DNA of 64,000 nt from Euryarchaeota archaeon UBA552 (GTDB lineage: Archaea > Thermoplasmatota > Poseidoniia > Poseidoniales > Thalassarchaeaceae), in NCBI GenBank assembly GCA_002499585.1, contig DAMH01000002.1:30344-94343 (forward strand). Direction: 5' to 3'. Below, one piece after another: positions 34,759 to 44,074 of this stretch (its first letter is position 1; the number at the start of each line of letters is the position of its first letter). The translations under genes and the position numbers were made by a program. Below the pieces are notes generated by a model. It was not told where the DNA came from. It did not search any database and saw only the letters and a program-made list of their open reading frames with translations.

Positions 34759-36009
34759 CTAATGTAATTTAGAATATGGGAGACCATGCTCTTCAATCCT
34801 TAGAAGTTGATTGTATTTGGAGGTACGATCCGATCTGGCTGGAGCACCGGTTTTTATCCAACCACAAGCAGTTCCCACTGATAAATCTGCAATTATGGAG
34901 TCGGAGGTCTCACCAGAGCGATGCGACATGATACAATCGAACCCTGATTCGCCCGCAATCCGCATTACCTCCAGAGTCTCACTTACAGTTCCAATTTGAT
35001 TCGGTTTTATCAGAATAGAGTTTGATGCATTATTTGAAATCCCTTTTTTCAGCCTTTCGGGATTGGTCACGTATAGGTCATCTCCGACGATGCGCACACT
35101 GTGGCCCATGTTTGTGAACGATATCCAGGATTCCCAATCGTCTTCATCAAATGGGTCTTCAATCGATATTAATGGATAACAATCAATCCACTCAGAGTAA
35201 ATCGAGGACAGTTCATCCCCGTCAATCAACCTCCCGTCAAAAGAGTACTTCCCATCTTCAAAAAATTCTGTAGCAGCAACATCTAATGCAATCCCAATCT
35301 CCTTCGAAGTCGAATACCCTGCTCTCTCAATGGCCTCCACCAAGAGCTTGAGTCCGTCTTCATTCTCTTTCAGTGATGGCGCGAATCCACCTTCGTCACC
35401 TATCCCACATAACAGACCACGTTCTTTGAGCCCCGTCATTAGGGCCTGATACGTTTCCGTTCCGGCACGAAGTGCTGTCCTGAAGTCCGAGAATCCATAT
35501 GGCACAACCATGAATTCTTGAACATCCACATCTGTTGATGCATGGGCTCCACCGTTTAGAATATTCATCAATGGTATGGGTAACTTAGCATCTCCCCACC
35601 CACCGGGTATCGAACTCCATACTGGTAAATTCCTCATTGCCGATGACGCTCTCAGAACCGCCATCGAGCATCCCAACAACGAATTTGCGCCAAGGTTTCC
35701 CTTGTTCAGGGTACCATCCGCCTCAATCAAAATCCTATCAACTTCCGACTGATCGTGAACATCGAGTCCTATGAGTGCAGGCCTCAATGATTCGTTTACA
35801 TTCGTAACTGATTTTTCAACTCCAGCTCCTCCCCACATATTCCCTCCGTCACGAAGCTCAACCGCTTCGTGTGAACCTGTGCTGGCTCCAGAGGGTACTG
35901 CCGCCCGGCCGGCCAGACCACCTTCCACAAAACAATCCACTTCCACGGTGGGGCGTCCTCTGGAGTCGAGTATGGAGCGAGCGAATATGTCAGTAATCAG
36001 GTCTGCCAC
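34759..36009 (-). CDS. eno: Enolase
   Basis: A 416-residue glycolytic enzyme (2-phosphoglycerate to PEP). It begins with the family's ARSILDSRGRPTVEVD and has PSGASTGSHEAVELRD, GIGDEGGFAPSLKENEDGL near 201-219, SIEDPFDEDDW with metal Asp, GDDLYVTN, and the C-terminal SHRSGETSDS and KTGAPARSDRTSKYNQLLRI blocks including the catalytic Lys region. Linked by function to PckA and malic enzyme in this window. It converges on deoxyhypusine synthase, with 8 bases between them. Confidence 0.96.
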   Translation of the reverse strand: MADLITDIFARSILDSRGRPTVEVDCFVEGGLAGRAAVPSGASTGSHEAVELRDGGNMWGGAGVEKSVTNVNESLRPALIGLDVHDQSEVDRILIEADGTLNKGNLGANSLLGCSMAVLRASSAMRNLPVWSSIPGGWGDAKLPIPLMNILNGGAHASTDVDVQEFMVVPYGFSDFRTALRAGTETYQALMTGLKERGLLCGIGDEGGFAPSLKENEDGLKLLVEAIERAGYSTSKEIGIALDVAATEFFEDGKYSFDGRLIDGDELSSIYSEWIDCYPLISIEDPFDEDDWESWISFTNMGHSVRIVGDDLYVTNPERLKKGISNNASNSILIKPNQIGTVSETLEVMRIAGESGFDCIMSHRSGETSDSIIADLSVGTACGWIKTGAPARSDRTSKYNQLLRIEEHGLPYSKLH

Positions 36010-36051
36010 ACCCGACCCGTGAGGTGGACGATCTGTGAAGATTCCTGATGA

Positions 36052-36486
36052 TCACGTATTCAACCAACCGAGCCATTTTGCAACTGCAGATTGCAGCGAT
36101 GGGACCTCTAGTTCAGATCTACAGCACCTTTCCCAACACAGTTGCTCTTGTGAGGGGTAGATTGAGAAGAGTTCTGCTTTCAAAAGAATTCCATCTTCTT
36201 GGGAGTTACGTCTACGATAATCGTCGACGAAACAATGAAGCAAGTTTTTCGGGAAATGGTGCATCATTGATGTCTTAGGACAACAAAGAAGGGCACTTTT
36301 ATCCAAGAACAAAAGAGAGGATCCGTCTGCATCGTTTATTTCATGTCCGAGAATTTCAGAATTTTGAAGAATAGCTGCAACATCGATGTTATACCAATCG
36401 AATTGTGATTTTGTCAGTGGTAGATTTGATAATTCATCGAGATATTCCTGGATTCGGCCATGACTGGACTGCGGAGTATCGCGCAT
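36052..36486 (-). CDS. Hypothetical protein
   Basis: A 144-residue reading frame starting ATG at 36486, 42 bases upstream of the enolase start on the same strand. The sequence looks soluble and helical (GRIQEYLDELSNLPLTKSQF) with a high Cys/His content (LLCCPKTSMMHH, CWERCCR). No motif is recognised. A 76-codon frame on the other strand overlaps it. The region 36010-36628 would otherwise be empty. Moderate confidence that it is expressed. Confidence 0.45.
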   Translation of the reverse strand: MRDTPQSSHGRIQEYLDELSNLPLTKSQFDWYNIDVAAILQNSEILGHEINDADGSSLLFLDKSALLCCPKTSMMHHFPKNLLHCFVDDYRRRNSQEDGILLKAELFSIYPSQEQLCWERCCRSELEVPSLQSAVAKWLGWLNT

Positions 36487-36564
36487 TGTTTTTTCTTAAC
36501 CGTCGGGTGATATGAACTCAACCAGTGACAATTTTTGCGATTCATTACACTAATAGATCAAAAA

Positions 36565-36621
36565 AAAATGTTTTATTTACATATTATGAAACCAATGAAC
36601 ATAAAAGTAACATTATTCAGG
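36565..36621 (+). promoter_or_regulatory. AT-rich promoter region of the Lrp/AsnC gene
   Basis: A TTTATTTAC stretch (about 36572-36580) in an A/T-rich block resembles an archaeal TATA box; with normal spacing the start would be near 36605, giving a short leader before the ATG at 36629. An AGGA about 8 bases before the ATG is a weak ribosome binding site. No clear palindromic Lrp-box was identified. Confidence 0.35.
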
Positions 36622-36628
36622 AAATATC

Positions 36629-37051
36629 ATGACACAAGTAGATTCACTCGACAGAGCAATACTTTCAGTTCTCCGTGACCAAGGAAGATCCTCCTATGTT
36701 CAAATTGCCACGGACACAGGTGTCACGGAAAGGACAGTCAGGGCTAGGATGAAAAGACTAGAGGAAGAGGGCATCATTCGTGGATATACGATCAGAGAAA
36801 CCGGCATAGGACTGTCGGCACTCGTAAGACTGAGCGTGGGTCCGGGTATTGAGATCGGTACACTAGCAGGAGAGTACGCTAGCTGGGATGGCATCGAGTC
36901 GGTGTACGAGATCAGCGGTGATGCCGACCTGATAGTTCTCGCTCATGTTGATGACACCGTGGCACTGAGGGAATTGTTGGATAGAATATGGCTGAGTGCT
37001 CCGGGCAGCATAATATCCACAAGGACAGAACTCGTCTTGGAACAGTACTGA
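36629..37051 (+). CDS. Lrp/AsnC-family transcriptional regulator
   Basis: A 140-residue regulator: an N-terminal HTH (DSLDRAILSVLRDQGRSSYVQIATDTGVTERTVRARMKRLEEEGII, residues 5-50) and a C-terminal RAM ligand-binding ferredoxin-like fold (VYEISGDADLIVLAHVDD near 92-109). Members sense amino acids and bind DNA as dimers or octamers. The AT-rich upstream region suggests self-regulation. It converges on the thioredoxin-like gene. Confidence 0.92.
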   Translation: MTQVDSLDRAILSVLRDQGRSSYVQIATDTGVTERTVRARMKRLEEEGIIRGYTIRETGIGLSALVRLSVGPGIEIGTLAGEYASWDGIESVYEISGDADLIVLAHVDDTVALRELLDRIWLSAPGSIISTRTELVLEQY

Positions 37052-37110
37052 TGCCTTTGGAAAATAAGGTCCTACAACAGCCGGAAAATGTTGGTTAGAG
37101 GGTAGAAAAA

Positions 37111-37665
37111 CTAATTCTTCCATTTTACAGAGCAGCCAATGCTATCTGTTCGAGGCACTGAAATCCTCTGTCCTGACACGTACTCTCTTATGGCATCTGC
37201 CAGCTCGGAGGTACTCGCACTAGATGGATCTCTGGGAGAGTCATCTAGTCGACCTCGGTAGATGACATTCCCTTCATTGGATACGAGGTAGAACTCTGGT
37301 GTCCTTTCGGCCCCGTAAGAGGCCGCCACATGCTGGCTTGCATCATGGAGGTACGGATACGACATCCCCTTTTCTGCTCTTTTTACCATGTTTTCCCAAT
37401 TATCTGTTGGATATTTTTCTGGATCATTAGAGTTTATACCAATGAATCCTAACCCGGATGCCCTTGCCATCTCGGCAACTTCCTCGATCCTGCCTTCTGA
37501 TGCGACAACATAAGGACAGTGATTGCAAGTGAACATGATTACTCCCCCTCCATCGGCCACCACATTCTTGAGATCAACGTCAGATCCACCGACTTTTTCA
37601 TTGGCATTTGATAAGTTGAATTCTGGGGCAATGTCGCCAGGCTCTACTCCGCGCCTCGTTTGCAT
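37111..37665 (-). CDS. Thioredoxin-like/AhpC-TSA family protein
   Basis: A 184-residue thioredoxin-fold protein. The CxxC-type active site is in IMFTCNHCPYV near residues 43-53; ERTPEFYLVSNEGNVIYRGRLDD near 119-141 gives the cis-Pro and the later beta strands, and the protein ends with GCSVKWK. Such proteins are thiol reductases or peroxide reductants. It begins 15 bases downstream of the TPR gene's stop, so the two are likely co-transcribed. Confidence 0.85.
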   Translation of the reverse strand: MQTRRGVEPGDIAPEFNLSNANEKVGGSDVDLKNVVADGGGVIMFTCNHCPYVVASEGRIEEVAEMARASGLGFIGINSNDPEKYPTDNWENMVKRAEKGMSYPYLHDASQHVAASYGAERTPEFYLVSNEGNVIYRGRLDDSPRDPSSASTSELADAIREYVSGQRISVPRTDSIGCSVKWKN

Positions 37666-37680
37666 GATGCTTGGTGAGCA

Positions 37681-39945
37681 TCAACTGACATGAACCCTTT
37701 CAGCCTCGGATGGCATGATAGTTTTGATTATCCTCAACCTAGATCTAGCATGTTGATCTGTTGGATTGACATCTAAAACCTGTCTCCAGCGACGGGAAGC
37801 CGCCCTCAGATCACCATTCCTCTCATCCAATTCAGCAAGCATCATCAACACGTCGTATCTCTTGGGGTCACATTCCCAGGCCTTTTCCAGATCCAAAGCA
37901 GCCTCACGAGTTTTGTTGAACTCAAGATACAATTTCGCTCTGCACGCCCATGTATCACCCATTTGTGGGTTTATTCTTATGGCCTCATTCAACAGATTCT
38001 CAGCCTGCTCACCTCTTTTTGTTCGAAGGAGACATGATGCAAGCAGGGTCTTTGAGGTGATATCCTCATTACCCAGCGATACTGCCCTCTCCAACATTTC
38101 GATGGCCTCATCCCACATGGAAAGGCCCACTAATGCTTCTCCAGCCCTCCTCAATGCAGCGGGATTTTCAGGATGATTCTGTATTAACAGCGATGAGTGA
38201 CGTGCCGCTTCACTGAAATTGTCTTGTATTAGGAATATTGAGATCATATTCAACCTAGCAGAGACATGGTTAGGATCTAATTGTAGCACACTGACGAACT
38301 TCCTCTTAGCCTCGTCCATTCTACCTTCGCGGGCGAAGGCCAGGCCACAGAGTAGCCCCACTTCCACGGGGTCAGCGCGAACCTTGTCACACTCCCTTAG
38401 GATAGATCTGGCCTCATCAAACTTCATTTCCTCGATCAATATCCTTGCCTCCTCAATCATCACATCCGGGGATTCTTCAGATATCCTCCTCGCCCGAGTG
38501 ACACATATTCTCGCTTCCTCTATGTTTCCACTGATCCTGTTGAAATAAGAGGATGCCAGCCAGCTTCTGTGATCTTCCCGATCTAAGTGTACCATTTTAG
38601 AACTGCACTCTTCCATCTTCGTCATCAGTTCAACAGGTATCACGCCGTGATCATCTCTTTCACCGTTGATGTTTCTCATAAGGGCCAGTACCTCGGCCTC
38701 CAAGAGGCCCACTGTTTTCTCCAATGAGTCTGCTTGTTCTAGGATGGTTTTCGCTAATTCAAGTTTACCAATAGCAAGAGAAAGTTTGATGCAAGCCTCA
38801 TACAACGAACTACTCTCACTGGAAACAGCCTTCTTCATCAGTTTGTCCAATGCCTCGTCTGGAAGGCCTGCAGATACCAATATGGAGGCTTCCAACAAAA
38901 CAACTTCATCAGATTCAAACTTTATTTCACCCACCAGCCTCCTTGCTAAATTACCCTGGCCTTGCATATGAGCGACTCTCGCCCTGATAAGGAGGACCTC
39001 ATCTAGATTCCTATCTTCTATGTTGAGTAAATCAATAATGTCCAAAACCTCATCCAACTTCCCCTGAGTCAACTTTGATCTCGCACGCTGTATTATGACG
39101 TCTGGTGGACTTTCGATGCTCGGACTTCCTGATGCTCGACTCTGTAGTCCCTGAATCGCACCTGAGAAATCCACGTCCATGTCACCATCCCATTCAAGAG
39201 AATGGAGCCTCTTCCGGTTTCTAGTAGAGCGTGGATCGCTTTCAGGCAATAGACTCAATTGTTCAATCAATGCAGGAATGTCATCAGGCTGTGCAATTAT
39301 GTGAGACTCCAAGGTTTCTATCAGCTCATTCCTTGTGCCTATTGCCCTCATTACCCTCAACAGGCCTGACATGGCTGGTAACCTATGTCCGCCCCTCAGC
39401 GAGGCCTCGTAGGCATCCCTGGCTAATCTGTGAAACTTCTGATCTTCAAACAAAGACCCTAGTCGTTCGAATTGACTCGGAGTCAAAGATAAGTCATCAG
39501 GTCTCACTCCACATGATTCGAGTAACTCTTTCAGCCTGCTAGTCAAGCTACTTGAAGCAATGAGGGATTTTTCTGTGTTATGACCGTCGTGTTCCATGGA
39601 GTTCGCCAGCAATCTAGCAGGGTGTGTGATTACTTCACACAGACTGCTTATGCTGGCGCCGTTATGTCTGCTCACTATCCTTTCTGCAGAATCCAATGCA
39701 CTGTGAGCAGCAAGGCGATCATGCACCGGATCCCCTCTTTCCAGTACAGAGGCGATACCGTCGTTCACAGTGGATAATTCCCTGTGAACTTCGTTGAACG
39801 CGGATGCCATGGTATCCAGCTCTGTCTGCATAATCTTGTTTCTACGACGAGCAGTTCTTTGTTTGACGAACACCGAGACGTATGCCAATATGAGTAGGGC
39901 GTAAACCCCTATCACTATCTGCGTCGCCTCTACCATATGCCGCAT
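37681..39945 (-). CDS. Membrane-anchored TPR-repeat protein
   Basis: A 754-residue protein with one N-terminal membrane span (VIGVYALLILAYVSVFVK, about residues 10-27) followed by a basic segment and then mostly helical tetratricopeptide repeats in the C-terminal two thirds. Repeat examples are LLCGLAFAREGRMDEAKRKF, LRRAGEALVGLSMWDEAIEM and CRAKLYLEFNKTREAALDLE, with Ala, Gly and Pro at TPR positions. Such proteins scaffold complexes at the membrane. Start may be 39945 or 39936. No catalytic domain is visible. Confidence 0.8.
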   Translation of the reverse strand: MRHMVEATQIVIGVYALLILAYVSVFVKQRTARRRNKIMQTELDTMASAFNEVHRELSTVNDGIASVLERGDPVHDRLAAHSALDSAERIVSRHNGASISSLCEVITHPARLLANSMEHDGHNTEKSLIASSSLTSRLKELLESCGVRPDDLSLTPSQFERLGSLFEDQKFHRLARDAYEASLRGGHRLPAMSGLLRVMRAIGTRNELIETLESHIIAQPDDIPALIEQLSLLPESDPRSTRNRKRLHSLEWDGDMDVDFSGAIQGLQSRASGSPSIESPPDVIIQRARSKLTQGKLDEVLDIIDLLNIEDRNLDEVLLIRARVAHMQGQGNLARRLVGEIKFESDEVVLLEASILVSAGLPDEALDKLMKKAVSSESSSLYEACIKLSLAIGKLELAKTILEQADSLEKTVGLLEAEVLALMRNINGERDDHGVIPVELMTKMEECSSKMVHLDREDHRSWLASSYFNRISGNIEEARICVTRARRISEESPDVMIEEARILIEEMKFDEARSILRECDKVRADPVEVGLLCGLAFAREGRMDEAKRKFVSVLQLDPNHVSARLNMISIFLIQDNFSEAARHSSLLIQNHPENPAALRRAGEALVGLSMWDEAIEMLERAVSLGNEDITSKTLLASCLLRTKRGEQAENLLNEAIRINPQMGDTWACRAKLYLEFNKTREAALDLEKAWECDPKRYDVLMMLAELDERNGDLRAASRRWRQVLDVNPTDQHARSRLRIIKTIMPSEAERVHVS

Positions 39946-40023
39946 CGGGTTCGATGAGGCTTTGATGCCTTCTATCCTATTGAGTATTTGAAGCTCAATT
40001 TACGGGTAGTTTCGGATTGCCGA

Positions 40024-41193
40024 TCAGAGGTCTGAGGGAGTGTATGCCGACACTGCCCCTTTCCTCGCAATGTCTCCAACAGAACTAGCTAAAACGTTCT
40101 CAATCCCGGCTTTGTTAGCCAAATCGAATATGCGGTCACTCATCTTCCCAGCGAAGACCAATCCAATTGCACCTTCTATTTCCTCCAAAGCCTTACCCAG
40201 TGCCGCGGCTCCGAGTGGATCGGTCCCCGAACCATCCTCCAAGATTACAACAGCTTGATTTCTATTTAATCCATCAAGGTGCTGTCCCCAATCGGACATC
40301 AATTCCGGAGCCTGAACATCTGCCTTCTCTTGCCCAAGAGCGGCATTATCCGCGTTTTCCATTTGTTTTCGGACCCTCTGAACAACTTTGGCCGCAGCCT
40401 CTTTCTGATTCAAGCACTTTGTTATGGTCTTCCCCTCCAGGTGTTCTACTTCCAGACTCTTGGGGGCGAATGCGACGTGGGTGAGCGATTTCTCCAGCGA
40501 ACCTGCCAACTCCATCAATAGGAGGCTTCCGCCACGATCACCGTCAAGAAACGCTGTGACATTCTTTTTGGATGAAGCCAACTCTACAAGCTCCTTTGAG
40601 ACGCCAGAACCCATCATTGCTATGCCATTTTTGATGCCGTACTTCAGTAGATTTCTGACATCGTTCCTCCCTTCTACGATTATGATTCCATCACTGTTTT
40701 TCACGTTGGGTCCAGCTGTCATCCCGCTAAGGTTGATTTCGGTATCAACGGTGAGGACTGATCTTACCTCATCCAGTATGTTCTTTGATTCATCAGCGCC
40801 AGATCCGATCAGTTCCATGAGCAGTCTCTTAGCGCGATCAATGACTACGTCTCTCTTTGCTGAGACTACATTCTCTATTTTTTGGACTCGTATGGACGCC
40901 TTGCAAGGCCCTATTCGATCAATGGTCTCTAGCGCAGCTCCAATCACAGATGTGGACACTTGATCCATTGAGGTAGTGAGCTTTATCTCTCCGTTCACAC
41001 TGCCTTTTCGCTGGTTGAGTGAGACATCGACGTGGCCAATCCTGCCGTTCCTCTGCAAGTCCCTCAATTGCAAGTCCTCACCTAGTAGACCCTCAGTCTG
41101 GCCAAATATGGCGCCAACTACATCCTTTCTTTGTACTGTACCATCAGTTCTGATGGTAGCGTGTATGATATATTTCCCTTCATTTTTTGACAT
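40024..41193 (-). CDS. dnaG: Archaeal DnaG-like primase (TOPRIM)
   Basis: About 389 residues. The TOPRIM domain carries GIIIVEGRNDVRNLLKYGIKN near 172-192 and the acidic FLDGDRGG near 227-234, as in archaeal DnaG, which is linked to the exosome as well as to primer synthesis. No helicase or zinc finger domain of bacterial DnaG is present. A strong ribosome binding site, GGAGG (41205-41201), lies 7 bases upstream of the ATG at 41193, which decides the start. A candidate structured leader is upstream. Confidence 0.92.
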   Translation of the reverse strand: MSKNEGKYIIHATIRTDGTVQRKDVVGAIFGQTEGLLGEDLQLRDLQRNGRIGHVDVSLNQRKGSVNGEIKLTTSMDQVSTSVIGAALETIDRIGPCKASIRVQKIENVVSAKRDVVIDRAKRLLMELIGSGADESKNILDEVRSVLTVDTEINLSGMTAGPNVKNSDGIIIVEGRNDVRNLLKYGIKNGIAMMGSGVSKELVELASSKKNVTAFLDGDRGGSLLLMELAGSLEKSLTHVAFAPKSLEVEHLEGKTITKCLNQKEAAAKVVQRVRKQMENADNAALGQEKADVQAPELMSDWGQHLDGLNRNQAVVILEDGSGTDPLGAAALGKALEEIEGAIGLVFAGKMSDRIFDLANKAGIENVLASSVGDIARKGAVSAYTPSDL

Positions 41194-41212
41194 TTTATTT
41201 CCTCCGAGCATT

Positions 41213-41297
41213 CACTTTTCCCAAGCACGGGGTTTCGCGGCCTTTTGCCGCCGTAATTGGCAAGGATGGGTGCTGAACACCCGCGAGTAGGAAAGTG
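41213..41297 (-). promoter_or_regulatory. Candidate structured 5' leader of dnaG
   Basis: Directly upstream of the dnaG ribosome binding site, 41213-41297 can fold into a three-way element. The closing stem is CACTTTTCC (41213-41221) with GGAAAGTG (41290-41297), with one bulged base. Inside are two hairpins: GCGGC/GCCGC (41237-41241 with 41247-41251, loop CTTTT) and GGGTG/CACCC (41268-41272 with 41278-41282, loop CTGAA). It is close enough to the GGAGG to affect translation. The region could be transcribed on either strand, and no riboswitch class is recognised. Confidence 0.35.
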
Positions 41298-41388
41298 ACC
41301 TGTTCGCTATCGCGTCCCATGGTCTGCATTTGAACGCTTTGATGGCGACCCGTCAAAATTTATGTTAATTAGCCTCGTGTATACATTC

Positions 41389-41895
41389 ATGGGTGAAATC
41401 CATATCACAAACCTATCATCAGTTAGCATGAATGAAGGGACGCTGGACACCGTTGGCGTTTTCAGGGGAGCAACTACACTCGCACTCCAAGATGGTCACC
41501 TAGATGATCAAGAGATGAGAATCCTAGCCAGGTTGTCCCACGCACTTAGGCTAGAAGATGGAACCCCGGTTCGGGTCTATGAGGATATCATGGCAACGAG
41601 AGATAGCGATCCTGGCAGGGTGATTACAAGGTCTGAGGCCATGTTGGCTTACGGGCAAGTCCTAGAGGCATATTGCACCATATCAGAGCCTTCTCAGGAG
41701 GCAGCTTTGCTACTTTCATACATGAGAGCTGTCTTCGACATCAATGAAACCGAGCATCGCGAGTTTGTACGTAGTGTTGACAGGCATTTAGAACAAGTAG
41801 TGCATAGAAATGTTGCCGCCCAGTTGAGGACTACAATTGACGATGCTATCGAATTAGTGACTAATCCACTTCAAAATCTGAGGATAAAGAAATGA
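41389..41895 (+). CDS. TerB-like helical protein, unknown
   Basis: About 168 residues from the ATG at 41389 (MGEIHITN); an ATG at 41362 would add nine. The sequence is helical and acidic, with ATTLALQDGHLDDQEMRILARLSHALRL resembling a TerB/DjlA-type metal-sensing helical module (D-G-x-L-x-x-x-E). The second half has more helices without known motif. It is the first of three closely spaced genes of unknown role ending at 42783. Confidence 0.55.
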   Translation: MGEIHITNLSSVSMNEGTLDTVGVFRGATTLALQDGHLDDQEMRILARLSHALRLEDGTPVRVYEDIMATRDSDPGRVITRSEAMLAYGQVLEAYCTISEPSQEAALLLSYMRAVFDINETEHREFVRSVDRHLEQVVHRNVAAQLRTTIDDAIELVTNPLQNLRIKK

Positions 41896-41904
41896 GGTCC
41901 AATG

Positions 41905-42546
41905 ATGGATCTTGACGAATACTTGACCAATGTTCCAGATAGGAAGGCTCGATCCCCCAGATCTCTGCCCAGCATACTAAGAGAAGCCTACACATATGGT
42001 GTTCCTGCACTCATAATGAAGTCAAGCACCGACAGGCTCTCAGCCGATGGAGGGTACTCGTTCTTTCTAGGAACACCCGATGTTGCACTTAGAAGGATCG
42101 CTTCATGGCTCATTACCAAAAATTCAACCAATCCATCGGTATTATGCTCGATACTACGACCCCTATGGTCCAGACACGGACGGGAGGATATTGCAATGTG
42201 CGCTCTTCTTTTAGCCAACCTAGACCATGCTAGGACAGGCACCAGGCCATGGGCCTTGTTGGAAAGCCTGATCCGCCCTCACGAACCCATCGAGGGCTTG
42301 CTGCTCTGTGTGGAAGAGATATTGAGATCAGGCAGACAGGCACCCTCGGAGGATACCCACTGTCAATGGCTCTTAGGCGATGGAGTCATGCCCAGCTTGG
42401 CTCTCCTGTCGATTCACGCATCTATGGTCAGGGGAAGGAATCCAACGAAAAAGGAGGTATCTCAAATAAGAGGGATAACCGTATCTTATCCATCTGACAT
42501 CATCCAAAGAGTGAAGGATAGGATAATCCTCAATGACCAAGTCTAA
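41905..42546 (+). CDS. Hypothetical protein
   Basis: About 213 residues; the ATG at 41902 directly precedes the one at 41905 (MDLDEYLT). Helical, soluble, no recognised domain. Trp- and Leu-rich repeats such as ALRRIASWLITKNSTNPSV and GREDIAMCALLLANLDHART hint at a helical repeat of HEAT type, which is inference. It follows the TerB-like gene by 6 to 9 bases and precedes the small helical gene by 27. Confidence 0.55.
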   Translation: MDLDEYLTNVPDRKARSPRSLPSILREAYTYGVPALIMKSSTDRLSADGGYSFFLGTPDVALRRIASWLITKNSTNPSVLCSILRPLWSRHGREDIAMCALLLANLDHARTGTRPWALLESLIRPHEPIEGLLLCVEEILRSGRQAPSEDTHCQWLLGDGVMPSLALLSIHASMVRGRNPTKKEVSQIRGITVSYPSDIIQRVKDRIILNDQV

Positions 42547-42573
42547 TCACCTCCGATTCCCAAGCCCAATACA

Positions 42574-42783
42574 ATGTCAGAGCGGTTACTACCCTCGGAT
42601 GATCCAGTTGCCGAAGAGGTTCTGGAGTGGACCATAGCCAAAGACGCCCAAGATATAGCACAGATAATGCATTGGTTGGAACAAACAGAAGCGAGGAGAG
42701 ACAGGATGGTTTTGATATCCAGAGCAAATGAGCTCATCGAAGAAATGATGCATGCAATGAGAAGGCTCGATGAATTGCGGTGA
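42574..42783 (+). CDS. Small helical protein, unknown
   Basis: A 69-residue acidic-helical protein with a likely coiled coil in the second half (QTEARRDRMVLISRANELIEEMMHAM). Its stop lies 4 bases before the ATG of the MobA-like gene, so it belongs to the same transcription unit. No family recognised. Its length and tight spacing support expression but its function is open. Confidence 0.55.
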   Translation: MSERLLPSDDPVAEEVLEWTIAKDAQDIAQIMHWLEQTEARRDRMVLISRANELIEEMMHAMRRLDELR

Positions 42784-42787
42784 GCCA

Positions 42788-43348
42788 ATGCAAGCGATAG
42801 TTCTTGCAGGCGGAAAATCAACTCGCATGGGCCGAGATAAATCATTGATGGAAGTGAACGGCCGATCCCTGATCCGAATCACTTTGGAGAGGTTAATTGA
42901 AACAGGCCATTCAAAAATTGTGGTTTATTCAGCAGACAAATCACAAACTTCACGACAGGCTGATTCAATCGGAAACATTTCTGGAAGGATAACATGGCGG
43001 CAAGATCCTTCTCCATACAATGGTGTGATTGAATCACTTAGGCACGCAATGATGAATGAGGAATTCGACTCTGACCGGCCACTCCAAATCTCTCCTGTGG
43101 ACACTCCTGACCTCAATCCTGACATCTACGCAAAACTCAGAAGAAGTTTATTGCCTAATGTAGACGTCGTAGTCCCAATCAGCTCGGTAATTCATCCATT
43201 ACACGCCTTGGTTAGAATAACCCCTTTCCTCGAAGCCCTCGACACTTTGGGTGGACCAATCGCATCTCAGATAAAATCAATGCGTTGGAGGGGTATCCAG
43301 ACTAAAGATCACTACCTTCGTAACCTTAATTCACCAGCCGATGTATGA
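42788..43348 (+). CDS. MobA-like NTP transferase
   Basis: About 186 residues of the MobA/GlmU-like nucleotidyltransferase family. It begins MQAIVLAGGKSTRMGRDKSL, the nucleotide-binding LAGG-x-S-x-R-M-G-x-x-K signature, and has the acidic SPVDTPDL segment near 104-111 for the metal. It may attach a nucleotide to molybdopterin or act on a sugar or other phosphate; molybdenum genes are not adjacent. Convergent with purN, overlapping by 23 bases at the 3' ends. Confidence 0.8.
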   Translation: MQAIVLAGGKSTRMGRDKSLMEVNGRSLIRITLERLIETGHSKIVVYSADKSQTSRQADSIGNISGRITWRQDPSPYNGVIESLRHAMMNEEFDSDRPLQISPVDTPDLNPDIYAKLRRSLLPNVDVVVPISSVIHPLHALVRITPFLEALDTLGGPIASQIKSMRWRGIQTKDHYLRNLNSPADV

Positions 43349-43997
43349 ATGATTTGGGGTCTGTGGAATACTCGTCGATTATTCTCGGATAGAGATCGTG
43401 TTCGACCAATTTGATCCTATTCTGAAGGTCATCCACAGAGTCACTTCGGTGCACTGGTACTTCGGACTGAGCCAGAATAGGCCCCGAGTCGACGCCCTCA
43501 TCAACCAAGTGTACTGTACAGCCTGAAACCTTAGCCTGATCTAGCAATGCATCTCTGTGGGCATGAGCACCTGGATATTTCGGGAGAAGCGAAGGATGTA
43601 TGTTTAACAGACGTCCCTTCCAATGCCCAACAAATGATGGTGTGAGAATCCTCATATAACCTGCAAGGACGACAAGTTCCACGTGATTTTCAACAAGGCG
43701 GCTATGGACTGTTCGCTCATGTGCCAGGCGACTTTCCTTCTTGCCCTCAAGTCTCGGCACCGTCAAGCCGATTGTCTTGATACCGTTACTTAGCCCATGA
43801 CGAAGTCCAGGAGCCTCTTCAGAATCAGATAATACCAGTACAGTTTTGTAAGCTCGATTGCCCTTTCCTTCGTATTTTATTATAGACGCTAATCCTGATC
43901 CTCCTCCAGAGATCAGCACTGCAACCCTCAGAGGCGCGTCTACAGAACCTCGACGAGGTAACACATAGCCCTCGATCACACCCGATCTGAGATACAA
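43326..43997 (-). CDS. purN: Phosphoribosylglycinamide formyltransferase
   Basis: A 223-residue folate-dependent GAR transformylase of purine synthesis. Signature blocks are VAVLISGGGSGLASI near residues 25-39, VLAGYMRILT near 109-118, LNIHPSLLPKYPGAHAHRDAL near 130-150 (catalytic Asn and His) and GCTVHLVDEGVDSGPILAQ with catalytic Asp. The N-terminal 23 residues before LRVAVL may be an extended start. The MobA-like gene overlaps its 3' end. Confidence 0.92.
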   Translation of the reverse strand: MYLRSGVIEGYVLPRRGSVDAPLRVAVLISGGGSGLASIIKYEGKGNRAYKTVLVLSDSEEAPGLRHGLSNGIKTIGLTVPRLEGKKESRLAHERTVHSRLVENHVELVVLAGYMRILTPSFVGHWKGRLLNIHPSLLPKYPGAHAHRDALLDQAKVSGCTVHLVDEGVDSGPILAQSEVPVHRSDSVDDLQNRIKLVEHDLYPRIIDEYSTDPKSFIHRLVN

Positions 43998-44074
43998 CTC
44001 ATAGAAAAAATCAGTGGGTTTCGATAATCACTGATCGATATCAGAAATCTTCCCAATAGCACGAATATACAATT

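Noticed and set aside
36048..36278. 76-codon plus-strand frame between enolase and the Lrp gene
   Set aside because: Less protein-like than the minus-strand frame it overlaps; basic and without domain.
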